From Bacteroidales bacterium UBA1309 (GTDB lineage: Bacteria > Bacteroidota > Bacteroidia > Bacteroidales > Dysgonomonadaceae): a stretch of DNA of 46,463 bases. Position 1 is the stretch's first letter. Each line of letters begins with the position of its first letter. The DNA lies in NCBI GenBank assembly GCA_002307185.1, contig DBTT01000019.1, positions 1 through 46,463 of the forward strand. The letters are read 5' to 3'. The notes beneath the pieces were generated by a model. That model was not told the DNA's origin and ran no database searches. It was given only the letters and a program-made list of their open reading frames with translations. Shown here piece after piece: positions 14,966-23,100 of this stretch. A program made the position numbers and the translations under genes.

Positions 14966-16387
14966 ATGAAAATCCAATTTATCGGTGCTGCACGCGAAGT
15001 TACAGGCAGCAAACACTTAATCACATGCAACGACGGAATAAAAATTCTTCTCGACTGTGGCATGTTTCAGGGAAAAGGGTTGGAAACAGACAGTAAAAAC
15101 CGTGAATTAGGCTTCGATCCTTCCACCATCGATTACTTGATCCTGTCGCATGCCCATATCGATCACTCGGGATTGATTCCATATCTGTATAAAAATGGGT
15201 TTCGTGGCTCTATTATTTGCACCAACGCCACCCGCGACCTCTGCTCGATTATGCTGGCCGACAGCGGCCACATACAGGAGACTGATATAGAATGGTTCAA
15301 TAAAAAGAGGATCAAACAGGGAAAATCTACTGTTGAAGCTCTTTACACTGTTGAAGATGCAGAAGCTTGCATGGAATTGTTTATTGGCGTGGCCTATAAC
15401 CGGCGTTTTTACATCACGGGCAAAAAAAGAGAAGACAGTGTCAACGTCAAATTCACCAACACAGGCCACATACTGGGTGGTGGCGTGGTGAATCTGGAAA
15501 TAAAGGAGGGTGACAAAGTCATTCGCCTTGCATACACAGGCGATATTGGCCGTCCGCACAACCGCATTATCCATCCACCCATGCCGTTTCCTCAATGCGA
15601 TTACCTCATCACTGAGTCAACTTATGGCGACCGTTTGCACGAACCTCAAATAGAGTCGGAAGAAGACCTGTTACGCATCATCACCGAAACGTGTGTCGAG
15701 CGAAAAGGCAAATTGATAATTCCTTCTTTTGCAATCGGACGAACCCAAGAGATTGTTTTCGTACTAAACAATTTCTACAATGCCGGAAAACTTCCCCGCA
15801 TAGATGTGTATGTGGACAGTCCGCTTTCGGTGAATGCCACTGACGTGTTCCGAATGCACACAGAGTGCATGAACAAAGAAGTGAAAAAAGTATTAAAATA
15901 CGACGACGATCCATTCGGGTTCAACCGTTTGTATTACATCAAAAAAGTGGAGGAGTCCAAGCAGCTCGTTGAAAAAGAAGGCCCTTGTATCATCATTTCA
16001 TCATCGGGGATGATGGAGGCCGGGCGAATAAAGCATCACGTGGCCAATAATATTTCCAATCCCAACAACACGATCCTTATCGTGGGCTATTGTTCGCCAA
16101 CATCTCTTGGCGCACGCATTCAGCAACCCGGCTTGAGCTACATTTCCATCTTCGGGGAATATCACCAAGTGAATGCCCGGATAGAGAAGATTGAATCGTT
16201 TTCTGGACACGGCGATTATAGCGAAATGAAACAATTTCTTTCCTGCCAAGATGCTAAACAAGTGAAAAAAACTTTTTTGGTTCACGGTGATTACGATGTC
16301 CAGCAAGCATACAAGGGGATCCTCCAAAAAGAAGGATTCTCGAGCATCGAAATTCCTGCTCCAGGCGACGAATTCATCCTTGATTAA
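14966..16387 (+). CDS. MBL-fold / beta-CASP RNA-processing exo/endonuclease
   Basis: This 473-residue protein begins with a metallo-beta-lactamase domain (about 1-200) carrying the zinc motif 'SHAHIDHSG' (H62, H64, D66, H67), a further ligand histidine in 'NTGHILGGG', and 'AYTGDIG'. A beta-CASP insertion follows (about 240-370; 'PSFAIGRTQEIV', 'ISSSGMMEAGRI'), then the C-terminal MBL segment 'SFSGHGDYSEM' and 'FLVHGD'. This is the CPSF73/Ysh1-like family that cleaves or trims RNA. The C-terminus lacks the extra domains of RNase J. It is cytoplasmic. A 3-methyladenine glycosylase gene follows after 21 bp, so the two are probably co-transcribed. The RNA target is unknown. Confidence 0.93.
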   Translation: MKIQFIGAAREVTGSKHLITCNDGIKILLDCGMFQGKGLETDSKNRELGFDPSTIDYLILSHAHIDHSGLIPYLYKNGFRGSIICTNATRDLCSIMLADSGHIQETDIEWFNKKRIKQGKSTVEALYTVEDAEACMELFIGVAYNRRFYITGKKREDSVNVKFTNTGHILGGGVVNLEIKEGDKVIRLAYTGDIGRPHNRIIHPPMPFPQCDYLITESTYGDRLHEPQIESEEDLLRIITETCVERKGKLIIPSFAIGRTQEIVFVLNNFYNAGKLPRIDVYVDSPLSVNATDVFRMHTECMNKEVKKVLKYDDDPFGFNRLYYIKKVEESKQLVEKEGPCIIISSSGMMEAGRIKHHVANNISNPNNTILIVGYCSPTSLGARIQQPGLSYISIFGEYHQVNARIEKIESFSGHGDYSEMKQFLSCQDAKQVKKTFLVHGDYDVQQAYKGILQKEGFSSIEIPAPGDEFILD

Positions 16388-16408
16388 GAATAATAAAAAT
16401 CCCATTTT

Positions 16409-16960
16409 ATGTCCTATTGCAGCTATATCCCGACCATCACCCCTGAAGAAAAAAAAGTCCTCCACAAGAATTACCACGACAAATTTTATGGATTTCCCAT
16501 CCACGACGACAACGAACTTTTCGGTCGGCTAATTCTTGAAATCAACCAAGCCGGACTCAGTTGGGAAACCATTTTGAAAAAAGAGCCCTCTTTCCGTTTG
16601 GCATACGACCATTTCAACATCCAAAAGATTGCAAACTATTCCGAAACGGATACAGAACGCCTGCTCAATGATGCCGGAATTATCCGCAATAAGTTAAAAG
16701 TGAATGCGGCCATTGAAAATGCGAAAACGATTTTGAAACTGCAAGCGGAATTCGGTTCATTCGAAAAATGGCTCGAACACCACCACCCGCTTTCCAAAAC
16801 GGAATGGGTGAAGCTGTTTAAAAAAACCTTCAAATTCACAGGAGGGGAAATTGTGGGCGAATTTCTGATGAGCATCGGCTGCCTCGAAGGGGCTCACGAC
16901 GCAGATTGTCCGGTTCAAAAAGAAATAGAAAAGGCGAAGCCCTTGTGGATGAAAAAATGA
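16409..16960 (+). CDS. tag: DNA-3-methyladenine glycosylase I
   Basis: This 183-residue protein has the Tag helix-hairpin-helix glycosylase pattern: cysteine 4 near the N-terminus, 'YHDKFYGFP' (22-30; histidine 23), 'LILEINQAGLSWETIL' (41-56, with glutamate 44 and tryptophan 52 in the substrate pocket), and a C-terminal 'GAHDADCP' (histidine 163, cysteine 167). Cys, His, His and Cys together form the known Tag zinc site. It removes 3-methyladenine from alkylated DNA to start base-excision repair. It follows the beta-CASP gene by 21 bp and ends before a bidirectional terminator. The length is normal for the family. Confidence 0.95.
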   Translation: MSYCSYIPTITPEEKKVLHKNYHDKFYGFPIHDDNELFGRLILEINQAGLSWETILKKEPSFRLAYDHFNIQKIANYSETDTERLLNDAGIIRNKLKVNAAIENAKTILKLQAEFGSFEKWLEHHHPLSKTEWVKLFKKTFKFTGGEIVGEFLMSIGCLEGAHDADCPVQKEIEKAKPLWMKK

Positions 16961-16980
16961 CAAACGGCGGCAAAAAACAA

Positions 16981-17015
16981 AGATCGTTGCCAGATTATTT
17001 CGGCAACGATCTTTT
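16981..17015. terminator. Bidirectional intrinsic terminator between tag and the ABC-F gene
   Basis: AGATCGTTGCC (16981-16991) pairs perfectly with GGCAACGATCT (17002-17012), with a 10-nt loop. On the plus strand TTTT follows. On the minus strand the stem is followed by TTTGTTTTTTG. It serves the two convergent genes that end at 16960 and 17064. Confidence 0.85.
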
Positions 17016-17063
17016 ACTATATATCTAATTTTTTCCCTTATCGCCCTTGCCTTGCATCAGGAA

Positions 17064-18674
17064 TTAATACATTTTCTCCTTCAGTTTCTTGATGTCCTCC
17101 GAAGTGATGTAATCGTCATAATCCATCAGTTTGTCAATTGCTCCGTTTGGAGTCAATTCAATGATGCGGTTACACACTGTCTGGATGAATTCGTGGTCAT
17201 GCGAAGCCATCAAAACATTCCCTTTGAATGCAACCAGAGTATTGTTGAATGCCTGGATCGATTCCAAATCAAGGTGGTTTGTGGGCGAATCCAGCACAAG
17301 GCAGTTGGCACTACGGAGCATCATGCGGGCAATCATGCAGCGCATTTTTTCTCCTCCGGAAAGCACTTTCGTCTTTTTCAACACCTCTTCTCCAGAAAAA
17401 AGCATTCTTCCAAGAAATCCTTTGACATAGATTTCACTTGTGTCGTCCGAAAATTGCGACAACCAATCCACCAGGTTCAATTCATCTTGAAAGAAAACGC
17501 TGTTGTCCAAAGGAAGGTAAGCCGGAGTGATGGTCTGCCCCCAACTGAAAGTACCTTTGTCTGGCGTTGCTGCTTCGTTAATGATCTCGAAGAAAGCTGT
17601 CATGGCACGAGGGTCTTTGGAAAGAAAAATGATTTTATCTCCTTTTTCTACATTGAAACTCACGTTGTTGAACAATACTTTTCCCTCGACGGATTTGCTC
17701 AGCCCGTTCACCTCGAGGATTTTGTTTCCCGGGTCGCGGTCAGGTGAAAAAATAATTCCCGGATAGCGGCGCAAAGAGGGTTTGATTTCCTCAATATTGA
17801 GCTTTTCGATCATTTTTTTCCGGCTGGTGGTTTGTTTCGATTTGGCCACGTTGGCACTAAATCGGCGAATAAACTCTTCCAGCTCCTTCTTCTTCTCTTC
17901 GGCTTTCTTGTTTTGCTGCTGTTGCTGACGCAAAGCCAACTGGCTCGATTCGTACCAGAAAGAGTAGTTGCCTGCAAAGAGGTTGACTTTTCCGAAATCG
18001 ATGTCCACGGTGTGCGTACAAACCGAGTCTAAAAAGTGACGGTCGTGCGAAACCACCAATACGGTATTTTCGAAATTGGCGAGGTAATTTTCAAGCCACA
18101 TCACGGTGTCGATGTCCAAGTCATTGGTTGGCTCATCAAGCAACAAGTTGTCGGGATTACCAAACAATGCACGGGCAAGCAGCACCCTCACTTTTTGCTT
18201 GCCGCTCAGGTCTCCCATCAACTGGTCGTGCAAATCGTTAGGCACACCTAACCCGTCCAACAAACTTGCAGCATCATTTTCTGCATTCCAGCCTTCCATT
18301 TCTGCGAATTTTTCCTCCAATTCCGAAGCACGGATTCCATCCGCATCGCTGAAATCCTCTTTCGCATACAAGATGTTTTTTTCTTGAATAATATCCCAAA
18401 GCACTGTGTGGCCTTGCATCACGGTGTCGAGTACTGTTTGCGAATCGAAAGCAAAGTGATCCTGCGAAAGCACCGACAAGCGTTCGCCCGAACCTAATGT
18501 GAACGAGCCTTGGGTGGGATCTTTTTCGCCACTTAAGATTTTAAGAAGGGTAGATTTCCCGGCACCGTTGGCACCAATGATCCCATAACAATTTCCACTC
18601 GTAAACTTTAGATTTACGTCCTGAAACAACACTCTTTTACCAAACTGAATTCCTAAATTTGAAACTGTAATCAT
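17064..18674 (-). CDS. ABC-F family ATPase, YbiT-like, with degenerate second nucleotide-binding site
   Basis: From the ATG at 18674 it has 536 residues; an in-frame TTG six codons upstream is less likely. It has two ABC domains and no membrane segments. NBD1 is complete: Walker A 'GANGAGKST' (34-42), signature 'DLSGKQKVRVLLA', Walker B 'LLLDEPTNDLD'. A charged ABC-F linker with 'RFSANVAKSKQTTSRKKMIEKL' character follows. In NBD2 the Walker A position reads 'LSKDPRAMTAFF', with no GxxxxGK[ST], and Walker B reads 'LVLDSPTNHLD', with the catalytic glutamate replaced by serine, although 'LSGGEKMR' is kept. The order and linker resemble E. coli YbiT. ABC-F proteins act on the ribosome E site in translation or antibiotic protection. 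It follows the PDZ-protein gene by 55 bp. Confidence 0.9.
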   Translation of the reverse strand: MITVSNLGIQFGKRVLFQDVNLKFTSGNCYGIIGANGAGKSTLLKILSGEKDPTQGSFTLGSGERLSVLSQDHFAFDSQTVLDTVMQGHTVLWDIIQEKNILYAKEDFSDADGIRASELEEKFAEMEGWNAENDAASLLDGLGVPNDLHDQLMGDLSGKQKVRVLLARALFGNPDNLLLDEPTNDLDIDTVMWLENYLANFENTVLVVSHDRHFLDSVCTHTVDIDFGKVNLFAGNYSFWYESSQLALRQQQQQNKKAEEKKKELEEFIRRFSANVAKSKQTTSRKKMIEKLNIEEIKPSLRRYPGIIFSPDRDPGNKILEVNGLSKSVEGKVLFNNVSFNVEKGDKIIFLSKDPRAMTAFFEIINEAATPDKGTFSWGQTITPAYLPLDNSVFFQDELNLVDWLSQFSDDTSEIYVKGFLGRMLFSGEEVLKKTKVLSGGEKMRCMIARMMLRSANCLVLDSPTNHLDLESIQAFNNTLVAFKGNVLMASHDHEFIQTVCNRIIELTPNGAIDKLMDYDDYITSEDIKKLKEKMY

Positions 18675-18729
18675 TTCTTTTTTATCAACCAATATAATAA
18701 CACTTGGGAAACTTCCCCCGAAAATATTT

Positions 18730-20157
18730 TTAATTACTATTTACTAAGTTTGCAGACTTTCGCTTCTCCGGAAGCACCTTGAAGGTAAATGATTTCCCCC
18801 GTCGTTCAACTACGAAAGTCAGTTCTGAAAAAGGTTTGGAATTTACATACCTTTCGAAGCCAAAGAGGTAGGAAAAACCTGCCGCATAACGCCTTTTCTT
18901 AAATTCTTTGGTAATTTTCCCATAAGAACCAATATACCAAGGATAAGAATAATCTTTCACCTTGTCGTTGTAGAAACCAACAGAGATATCCCTGAAAGCC
19001 ATTGTTTCGCCCACAAAATCAGCATAAGCACTTTTTGAATCGAATGCCGAATGGGCAAACGGAATTCCATTCACACTCAACACTCGGTCTCCTTGTCGAA
19101 GGCCAGCTACAAAAGCCGGGGAATTCTGATCCACGTTCTCGACAGTGGACAGATCCTGTCGGTTGAAGCTTATCCCCGTGTAATTATACTCCTTGAAATC
19201 CACAGAATACTTCATCGTGCTGGTCGGAGATTGATACGGATAAGCCGCAATCATCAGCGGGACGTGCATCTGACAATAGTCTTGCAGTGAATTACCTCCC
19301 ACGAGATATTCCTGCAATTCAACATCCCATATTTGGGTCAATTGCCCGGGATGGATGTATTTTTTTTCGAAAAACTGAAAACCAAAATTTACAGATCCTT
19401 TGATGTAGTTTGCCGTTGGCCCATTCTTTGCCGAATCCACTGGCACGCACACCATTCGTTGTAAATCGACATCGTATCGCATTTCTCCAAGTTTTGAGTC
19501 GGCGAGAGGATCAGGGATGTAATTCTTATTCGGTTCATACGAATAATAAATTTGTATCAATATGTCAGGATCCTTCAGGTCACGTGTCAACCCTCTTTGA
19601 TTCAGACCTTTTTCAATTTGATGAACGATGTAATCGTCAATTTCAGTAGTTTTTTCTTTAAAAATAAAATCGTATGTATAATAATCCGTGAAGTCCACCT
19701 CCGGGTAGGCCTGCACTTTCATCGGCAGGCTGAAATGTCTCGCGTTGTTGCCTTCCAGACTATATAATGAGTACCAATCAGCCAATTCGTCTTCCGTTAT
19801 GGCATCCGAATTCCGGCAATAGCGTGAGACTGATACTTCTTTGAAGCTATTGTTCAAGTTGCGAATTGTAAACTTCACTTCACGCGAACTATTATCAAAA
19901 ATCCAAGATGCAATCAAATCATAGTGCCGGAGATAAGTGGCTTTGCCATTCACTTCCATGATTATGTCACCCTGTTTCAAACCCGCTTGTGCCGCATTCG
20001 AATACGGATCCACTTGTGTAATCACAGGCTCACCATACCCCCAGGCATTGTTACTGCTGATCTCAAAGCTGAAACCAAAGTAGCAAGTCTGATCATAATC
20101 TTGAGCAGACACACAGAATGCCCATAAGAGCAAGGATAGTGATAAAAGCAGTCGCAT
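18730..20157 (-). CDS. Secreted PDZ-DUF4136-PDZ protein
   Basis: From the ATG at 20157 it has 475 residues. A signal peptide ('LLLSLSLLLWAFCVSAQ', residues about 3-19) suggests export to the periplasm. A first PDZ domain (about 45-110; 'ITQVDPYSNAAQAGLKQGDIIMEVNG') is followed by a DUF4136-like region (about 150-300; 'DDYIVHQIEKGLNQRGLTRD', 'PDILIQIYYSY'). A second PDZ domain (about 330-390; 'NVDQNSPAFVAGLRQGDRVLSVNG') and a basic C-terminal segment complete the protein. There is no protease domain, so it is probably a scaffold or binding protein. It is divergent from riboflavin synthase and is followed by the ABC-F gene 55 bp downstream. The function is unknown. The domain calls are by eye: PDZ is firm, DUF4136 likely. 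Confidence 0.8.
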   Translation of the reverse strand: MRLLLSLSLLLWAFCVSAQDYDQTCYFGFSFEISSNNAWGYGEPVITQVDPYSNAAQAGLKQGDIIMEVNGKATYLRHYDLIASWIFDNSSREVKFTIRNLNNSFKEVSVSRYCRNSDAITEDELADWYSLYSLEGNNARHFSLPMKVQAYPEVDFTDYYTYDFIFKEKTTEIDDYIVHQIEKGLNQRGLTRDLKDPDILIQIYYSYEPNKNYIPDPLADSKLGEMRYDVDLQRMVCVPVDSAKNGPTANYIKGSVNFGFQFFEKKYIHPGQLTQIWDVELQEYLVGGNSLQDYCQMHVPLMIAAYPYQSPTSTMKYSVDFKEYNYTGISFNRQDLSTVENVDQNSPAFVAGLRQGDRVLSVNGIPFAHSAFDSKSAYADFVGETMAFRDISVGFYNDKVKDYSYPWYIGSYGKITKEFKKRRYAAGFSYLFGFERYVNSKPFSELTFVVERRGKSFTFKVLPEKRKSANLVNSN

Positions 20158-20213
20158 ATTCACCAGAATAAATCGGTTCGAGGGTGTAACAAATCAAGGA
20201 CTGAAATCCAGCG

Positions 20214-20243
20214 CAAAGATACGCTTTTTTCTTGCTTTACAAA
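20214..20243 (-). promoter_or_regulatory. Bacteroidota promoter for the PDZ-protein gene
   Basis: On the minus strand TTTG (20243 to 20240), an 18-bp spacer and TATCTTTG (20221 to 20214) fit the consensus. The leader would be about 50 nt to the ATG at 20157. Confidence 0.6.
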
Positions 20244-20317
20244 AACATAGCCTCGCAAGCAACTACTCCCTTCTCGATAATCTGTGTTGTTGCGGCAGGA
20301 GAATTGGTATAATTTCC

Positions 20318-20325
20318 TAACTTTG
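20318..20325 (+). promoter_or_regulatory. -7 promoter element TAACTTTG for riboflavin synthase
   Basis: TAACTTTG matches TAnnTTTG, with no good -33 box at the usual distance. The leader to the ATG at 20359 would be only about 27 nt, too short for an FMN riboswitch. Confidence 0.45.
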
Positions 20326-20358
20326 TAAAAAAATAAAACCTAAATAAAACGAGAAAAT

Positions 20359-20958
20359 ATGTTTTCTGGAATTATAGAAGAGGCTGCAAAAGTTGTAGAA
20401 CTGAAAAGAGAAGAAGGCAACCTGCACATCACAATGAGTTGTTCGTTTGTAAACGAGTTGAAAATAGACCAAAGTGTTGCCCACAATGGGGTTTGCCTCA
20501 CTGTGGTTGAAAAAACGGCAGGCACATACACCGTTACCGCCATTCAGGAAACTTTAGACCGGTCGAATCTTGGCTTATTGAAGATCGGTGACAAAGTGAA
20601 CCTTGAAAGAAGCATGCTGATGAACGGACGGTTGGATGGACATATCGTGCAAGGCCATGTGGATCAAACTGCGACCTGCACCAATGTGGAAGAAGCAAAT
20701 GGCAGCTGGTATTTCACGTTCGAATACCCATTCAGCAAGGAAATGGCACAAAAAGGATACCTCACGGTGGACAAAGGTTCGGTGACGGTGAACGGGGTAA
20801 GCCTAACGGTTTGCAACCCGACGGACAACACCTTCCAGGTGGCCATCATTCCATACACGTATGAATTCACCAATTTCCATCAAATCAAACCGGGAAGTGT
20901 GGTAAATCTCGAATTCGATATCATTGGAAAATACGTCAGCCGAATGCTGGCATTGTAA
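20359..20958 (+). CDS. ribE: Riboflavin synthase alpha subunit
   Basis: This 199-residue protein consists of two tandem lumazine-binding repeats (about 1-97 and 98-190). It begins with the hallmark 'MFSGIIEE', and contains 'VAHNGVCLTVV' in repeat one and 'TVNGVSLTVC' in repeat two, plus 'GHIVQGHVD' at the junction. It catalyses dismutation of two 6,7-dimethyl-8-ribityllumazine molecules to riboflavin and 5-amino-6-ribitylaminouracil (EC 2.5.1.9). No other rib genes are adjacent. An EamA-type permease gene begins 41 bp downstream and may be co-transcribed. The symbol ribE is used here; some genomes call it ribC. Confidence 0.96.
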   Translation: MFSGIIEEAAKVVELKREEGNLHITMSCSFVNELKIDQSVAHNGVCLTVVEKTAGTYTVTAIQETLDRSNLGLLKIGDKVNLERSMLMNGRLDGHIVQGHVDQTATCTNVEEANGSWYFTFEYPFSKEMAQKGYLTVDKGSVTVNGVSLTVCNPTDNTFQVAIIPYTYEFTNFHQIKPGSVVNLEFDIIGKYVSRMLAL

Positions 20959-20999
20959 TGGCAGATTTGCCCTTAGGCTAATAAACAAATCAACTGCAA

Positions 21000-21953
21000 A
21001 TGAAACTTTCGCCCAAGCTGCAAGGCAATTTAATCATGCTTTTTGTGATGACCATCTTTGGCCTCAACATCCCTGTCACCAAAGAACTCTACCTCCATCA
21101 CTACATGACCCCGTTTGCTTTGACAACAGTACGGGTCACATTCGCAGCGGTGGCTTTTTGGCTGGTGTCGTTCTTCTTTCCTCGGGAAAGGCTGACGAGG
21201 AAAGATGTCATGATTCTTTTAGTGGGCGGGTTGAGCGGCACGATTCTCAACCAAGGGTTGTTTGCCTTTGGCTTGGAGCAGACATCACCGGTGGACGCTT
21301 CGATCATCACCACGAGCACCCCCTTGTTTGCGATGCTGATTGCGGCAGTCATCCTCAAGGAACCGATTACTTTCAAGAAGGCCGGAGGCATTCTTCTAGG
21401 CGCATTGGGGGCAGTCTGGTTGGTTTTTCAGGGAAAACATTTGATGGCTGGAGGCAATTCGGGGAACGCAATCGGCAACATCTCCATTGTGGCTTCGCAA
21501 TTTTTCTATGCGTTTTACTTGGTAATCACCAAGCCACTTTCCTTAAAATATTCCCCACTTACGATCATGAAATGGATGTTTAGCTTTGCTACGATCGCAT
21601 TGCTACCCTTCACATGGAAAGCCACCGTCACATCGCCGGTCTTTGTAGCGGGAGAAAGCACAGGCTACTGGATGTTAGCCTTCATCCTTTTTGGAGCCAC
21701 TTTCTTGACCTTTATGATGATTCCGTTGGCACAAAAACGGATCCGCCCCACTACCATATCCGCCTACAACAACCTCCAGCCACTTATCGCCTCTTTTGTG
21801 GCCATCTGGATGGGAATGGACACATTCACCGTTGAAAAGCTATTGGCGGCAATCTTGATTTTTGGTGGGGTATATCTGGTGACGATGAGTAAGTCGAGGG
21901 ACGATTTGTTGCAAGAAAAAGAAGTGGTAAAGCCTTCCGAACAAAAACAATAA
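21000..21953 (+). CDS. EamA/DMT-superfamily transporter (10-TM permease)
   Basis: This 317-residue hydrophobic protein has two EamA halves (about 10-140 and 155-290), each with five predicted membrane helices. Typical sequences are 'GLNIPVTKELYLHHYMTPFALTTVRV', 'TSPVDASIITTSTPLFAMLIA', 'ITFKKAGGILLGALGAVWLV' and, in the second half, 'TTISAYNNLQPLIASFVAI'. The C-terminus is charged and cytoplasmic. The family exports small metabolites such as amino acids or nucleosides. The substrate is not predictable. It is 41 bp downstream of riboflavin synthase and 47 bp upstream of the OsmC-like gene, so the three may form one transcript. A link to flavin transport is possible but unsupported. Confidence 0.92.
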   Translation: MKLSPKLQGNLIMLFVMTIFGLNIPVTKELYLHHYMTPFALTTVRVTFAAVAFWLVSFFFPRERLTRKDVMILLVGGLSGTILNQGLFAFGLEQTSPVDASIITTSTPLFAMLIAAVILKEPITFKKAGGILLGALGAVWLVFQGKHLMAGGNSGNAIGNISIVASQFFYAFYLVITKPLSLKYSPLTIMKWMFSFATIALLPFTWKATVTSPVFVAGESTGYWMLAFILFGATFLTFMMIPLAQKRIRPTTISAYNNLQPLIASFVAIWMGMDTFTVEKLLAAILIFGGVYLVTMSKSRDDLLQEKEVVKPSEQKQ

Positions 21954-22000
21954 ACCACTTGTTTTTCCATAAACAGATTTCAATAAAAATATCAAATATT

Positions 22001-22420
22001 ATGGAACACAACATAACCTCCATCTGGAAAGGAAAAAACCGGTTTGAAACAGAATTGGACGGACATACGATCGTGATCGACACAGGCGTGGAAGGTGGCG
22101 GGGAAAATGCCGGGCCGCGTCCGAAAAAACTCCTACTGGTAGCTGCTGCCGACTGTTCGGGAATGGATATTGTGAGTTTGCTGCGCAAAATGCGAATAGA
22201 GGTGAGCGACTTGAAAATCCACGTATCGGGAAATGCCCGCGACGAAGATCCGAAATACTACACGGAGATAAAATTGGTGTATGAATTTACAGGAAAAGAC
22301 TTGCCGTTGCCCAAACTGCAACGCATCGTGGAGCTTTCCTTCGATAAGTATTGCGGCGTTATCGGCCTGTTTTTGAAGGCAATACCAGTCACTTACGAGA
22401 TAAAAGTAAACGAAGAATAA
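22001..22420 (+). CDS. OsmC/Ohr-family peroxiredoxin-like protein
   Basis: The ATG at 22001 gives 139 residues; an in-frame ATG 42 bp upstream would add a tail not seen in the family. The OsmC fold is evident: 'PRPKKLLLVAAADCSGMDIVSLL', with the first reactive cysteine at residue 51, and the second cysteine in 'SFDKYCGVIGLF' (about residue 119). The family reduces organic hydroperoxides through these paired cysteines, fed by lipoylated proteins in several bacteria. It is notable that the convergent neighbours are lipoate biosynthesis genes (lipB, lipA), although they are on the opposite strand. It ends 4 bp from the lipB stop codon. Confidence 0.92.
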   Translation: MEHNITSIWKGKNRFETELDGHTIVIDTGVEGGGENAGPRPKKLLLVAAADCSGMDIVSLLRKMRIEVSDLKIHVSGNARDEDPKYYTEIKLVYEFTGKDLPLPKLQRIVELSFDKYCGVIGLFLKAIPVTYEIKVNEE

Positions 22421-22424
22421 AGGG

Positions 22425-23099
22425 TTACCGATGTAGCAATCTCGCCAATTCTTCTTTAAGGATGGCTTTCACCTCTTCGATGTCGATCGGTTTGCCCAAT
22501 TCTTTCTCCAAAGAAGTTACTCCTTTGTCAACAAACCCACACGGATTGATGTAACTGAAATAATCAAGATCCGTGGCGACATTGAAAGCGATTCCGTGCA
22601 TGGTGACAAAATGCGAGGCACGAACGCCCACTGCACATATTTTGCGAGCAGAAGAAGTTTCGTACTCAAACCACACACCTGTTGCTCCTTTTGCTCGTTC
22701 GGCCTTTAACCCATAGCGAAGAAGCGTCTGGATAACCGCTTCCTCCAAACAATGCACGTACTGCTTTAACGACAAATTCAAAACTTCGAGATCAACAATA
22801 GGATACACCACAATCTGCCCATAACCATGGTAGGTGATGTCGCCACCCCTATCCGTTTTATAGAAGGTGGCTCCCAATGACTTGAGCCGTTCATCTTGAA
22901 TAAGCATATTGGAAGTATCTCCGTGGGCACCCAATGTATATACATGCGGGTGTTCACAGAAAATTACTTGCTGCCGTTGGTCGGCAATATCCAGATAGCC
23001 GGGGCTTTTTTTTGCATAGATCAATTCGGTGAAGATCTCGGTTTGCCGATCCCACGCTTGCTTGTAATCAATGACACCCCAATCTGTAAAGCGTATCAT
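22425..23099 (-). CDS. lipB: Octanoyl-[ACP]:protein N-octanoyltransferase
   Basis: From the ATG at 23099, 224 residues. Conserved LipB segments: 'VIFCEHPHVYTLGAHGD' (substrate entry), 'DRGGDITYHGYGQIVVYPI' (the RGG-DxTYHGPGQ motif), 'KICAVGVRAS' and 'INPCGFVDKGVTSL', holding the acyl-thioester cysteine. It moves octanoate from acyl carrier protein to lipoyl domains of 2-oxoacid dehydrogenases and the glycine cleavage H protein (EC 2.3.1.181). It starts 1 bp after the lipA stop codon, so translation of the pair is coupled. An in-frame TTG at 23111 would overlap lipA and is less likely. Confidence 0.97.
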   Translation of the reverse strand: MIRFTDWGVIDYKQAWDRQTEIFTELIYAKKSPGYLDIADQRQQVIFCEHPHVYTLGAHGDTSNMLIQDERLKSLGATFYKTDRGGDITYHGYGQIVVYPIVDLEVLNLSLKQYVHCLEEAVIQTLLRYGLKAERAKGATGVWFEYETSSARKICAVGVRASHFVTMHGIAFNVATDLDYFSYINPCGFVDKGVTSLEKELGKPIDIEEVKAILKEELARLLHR

Positions 23100-23100
23100 T

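Noticed and set aside
17052..17747. Long plus-strand frame of 231 codons antisense to the ABC-F gene
   Set aside because: It is a mirror of the real gene in another frame, with no family features of its own.
20243..20358. Possible FMN riboswitch upstream of riboflavin synthase
   Set aside because: The leader after the -7 box is about 27 nt, far too short, and no RFN-element sequence was seen.
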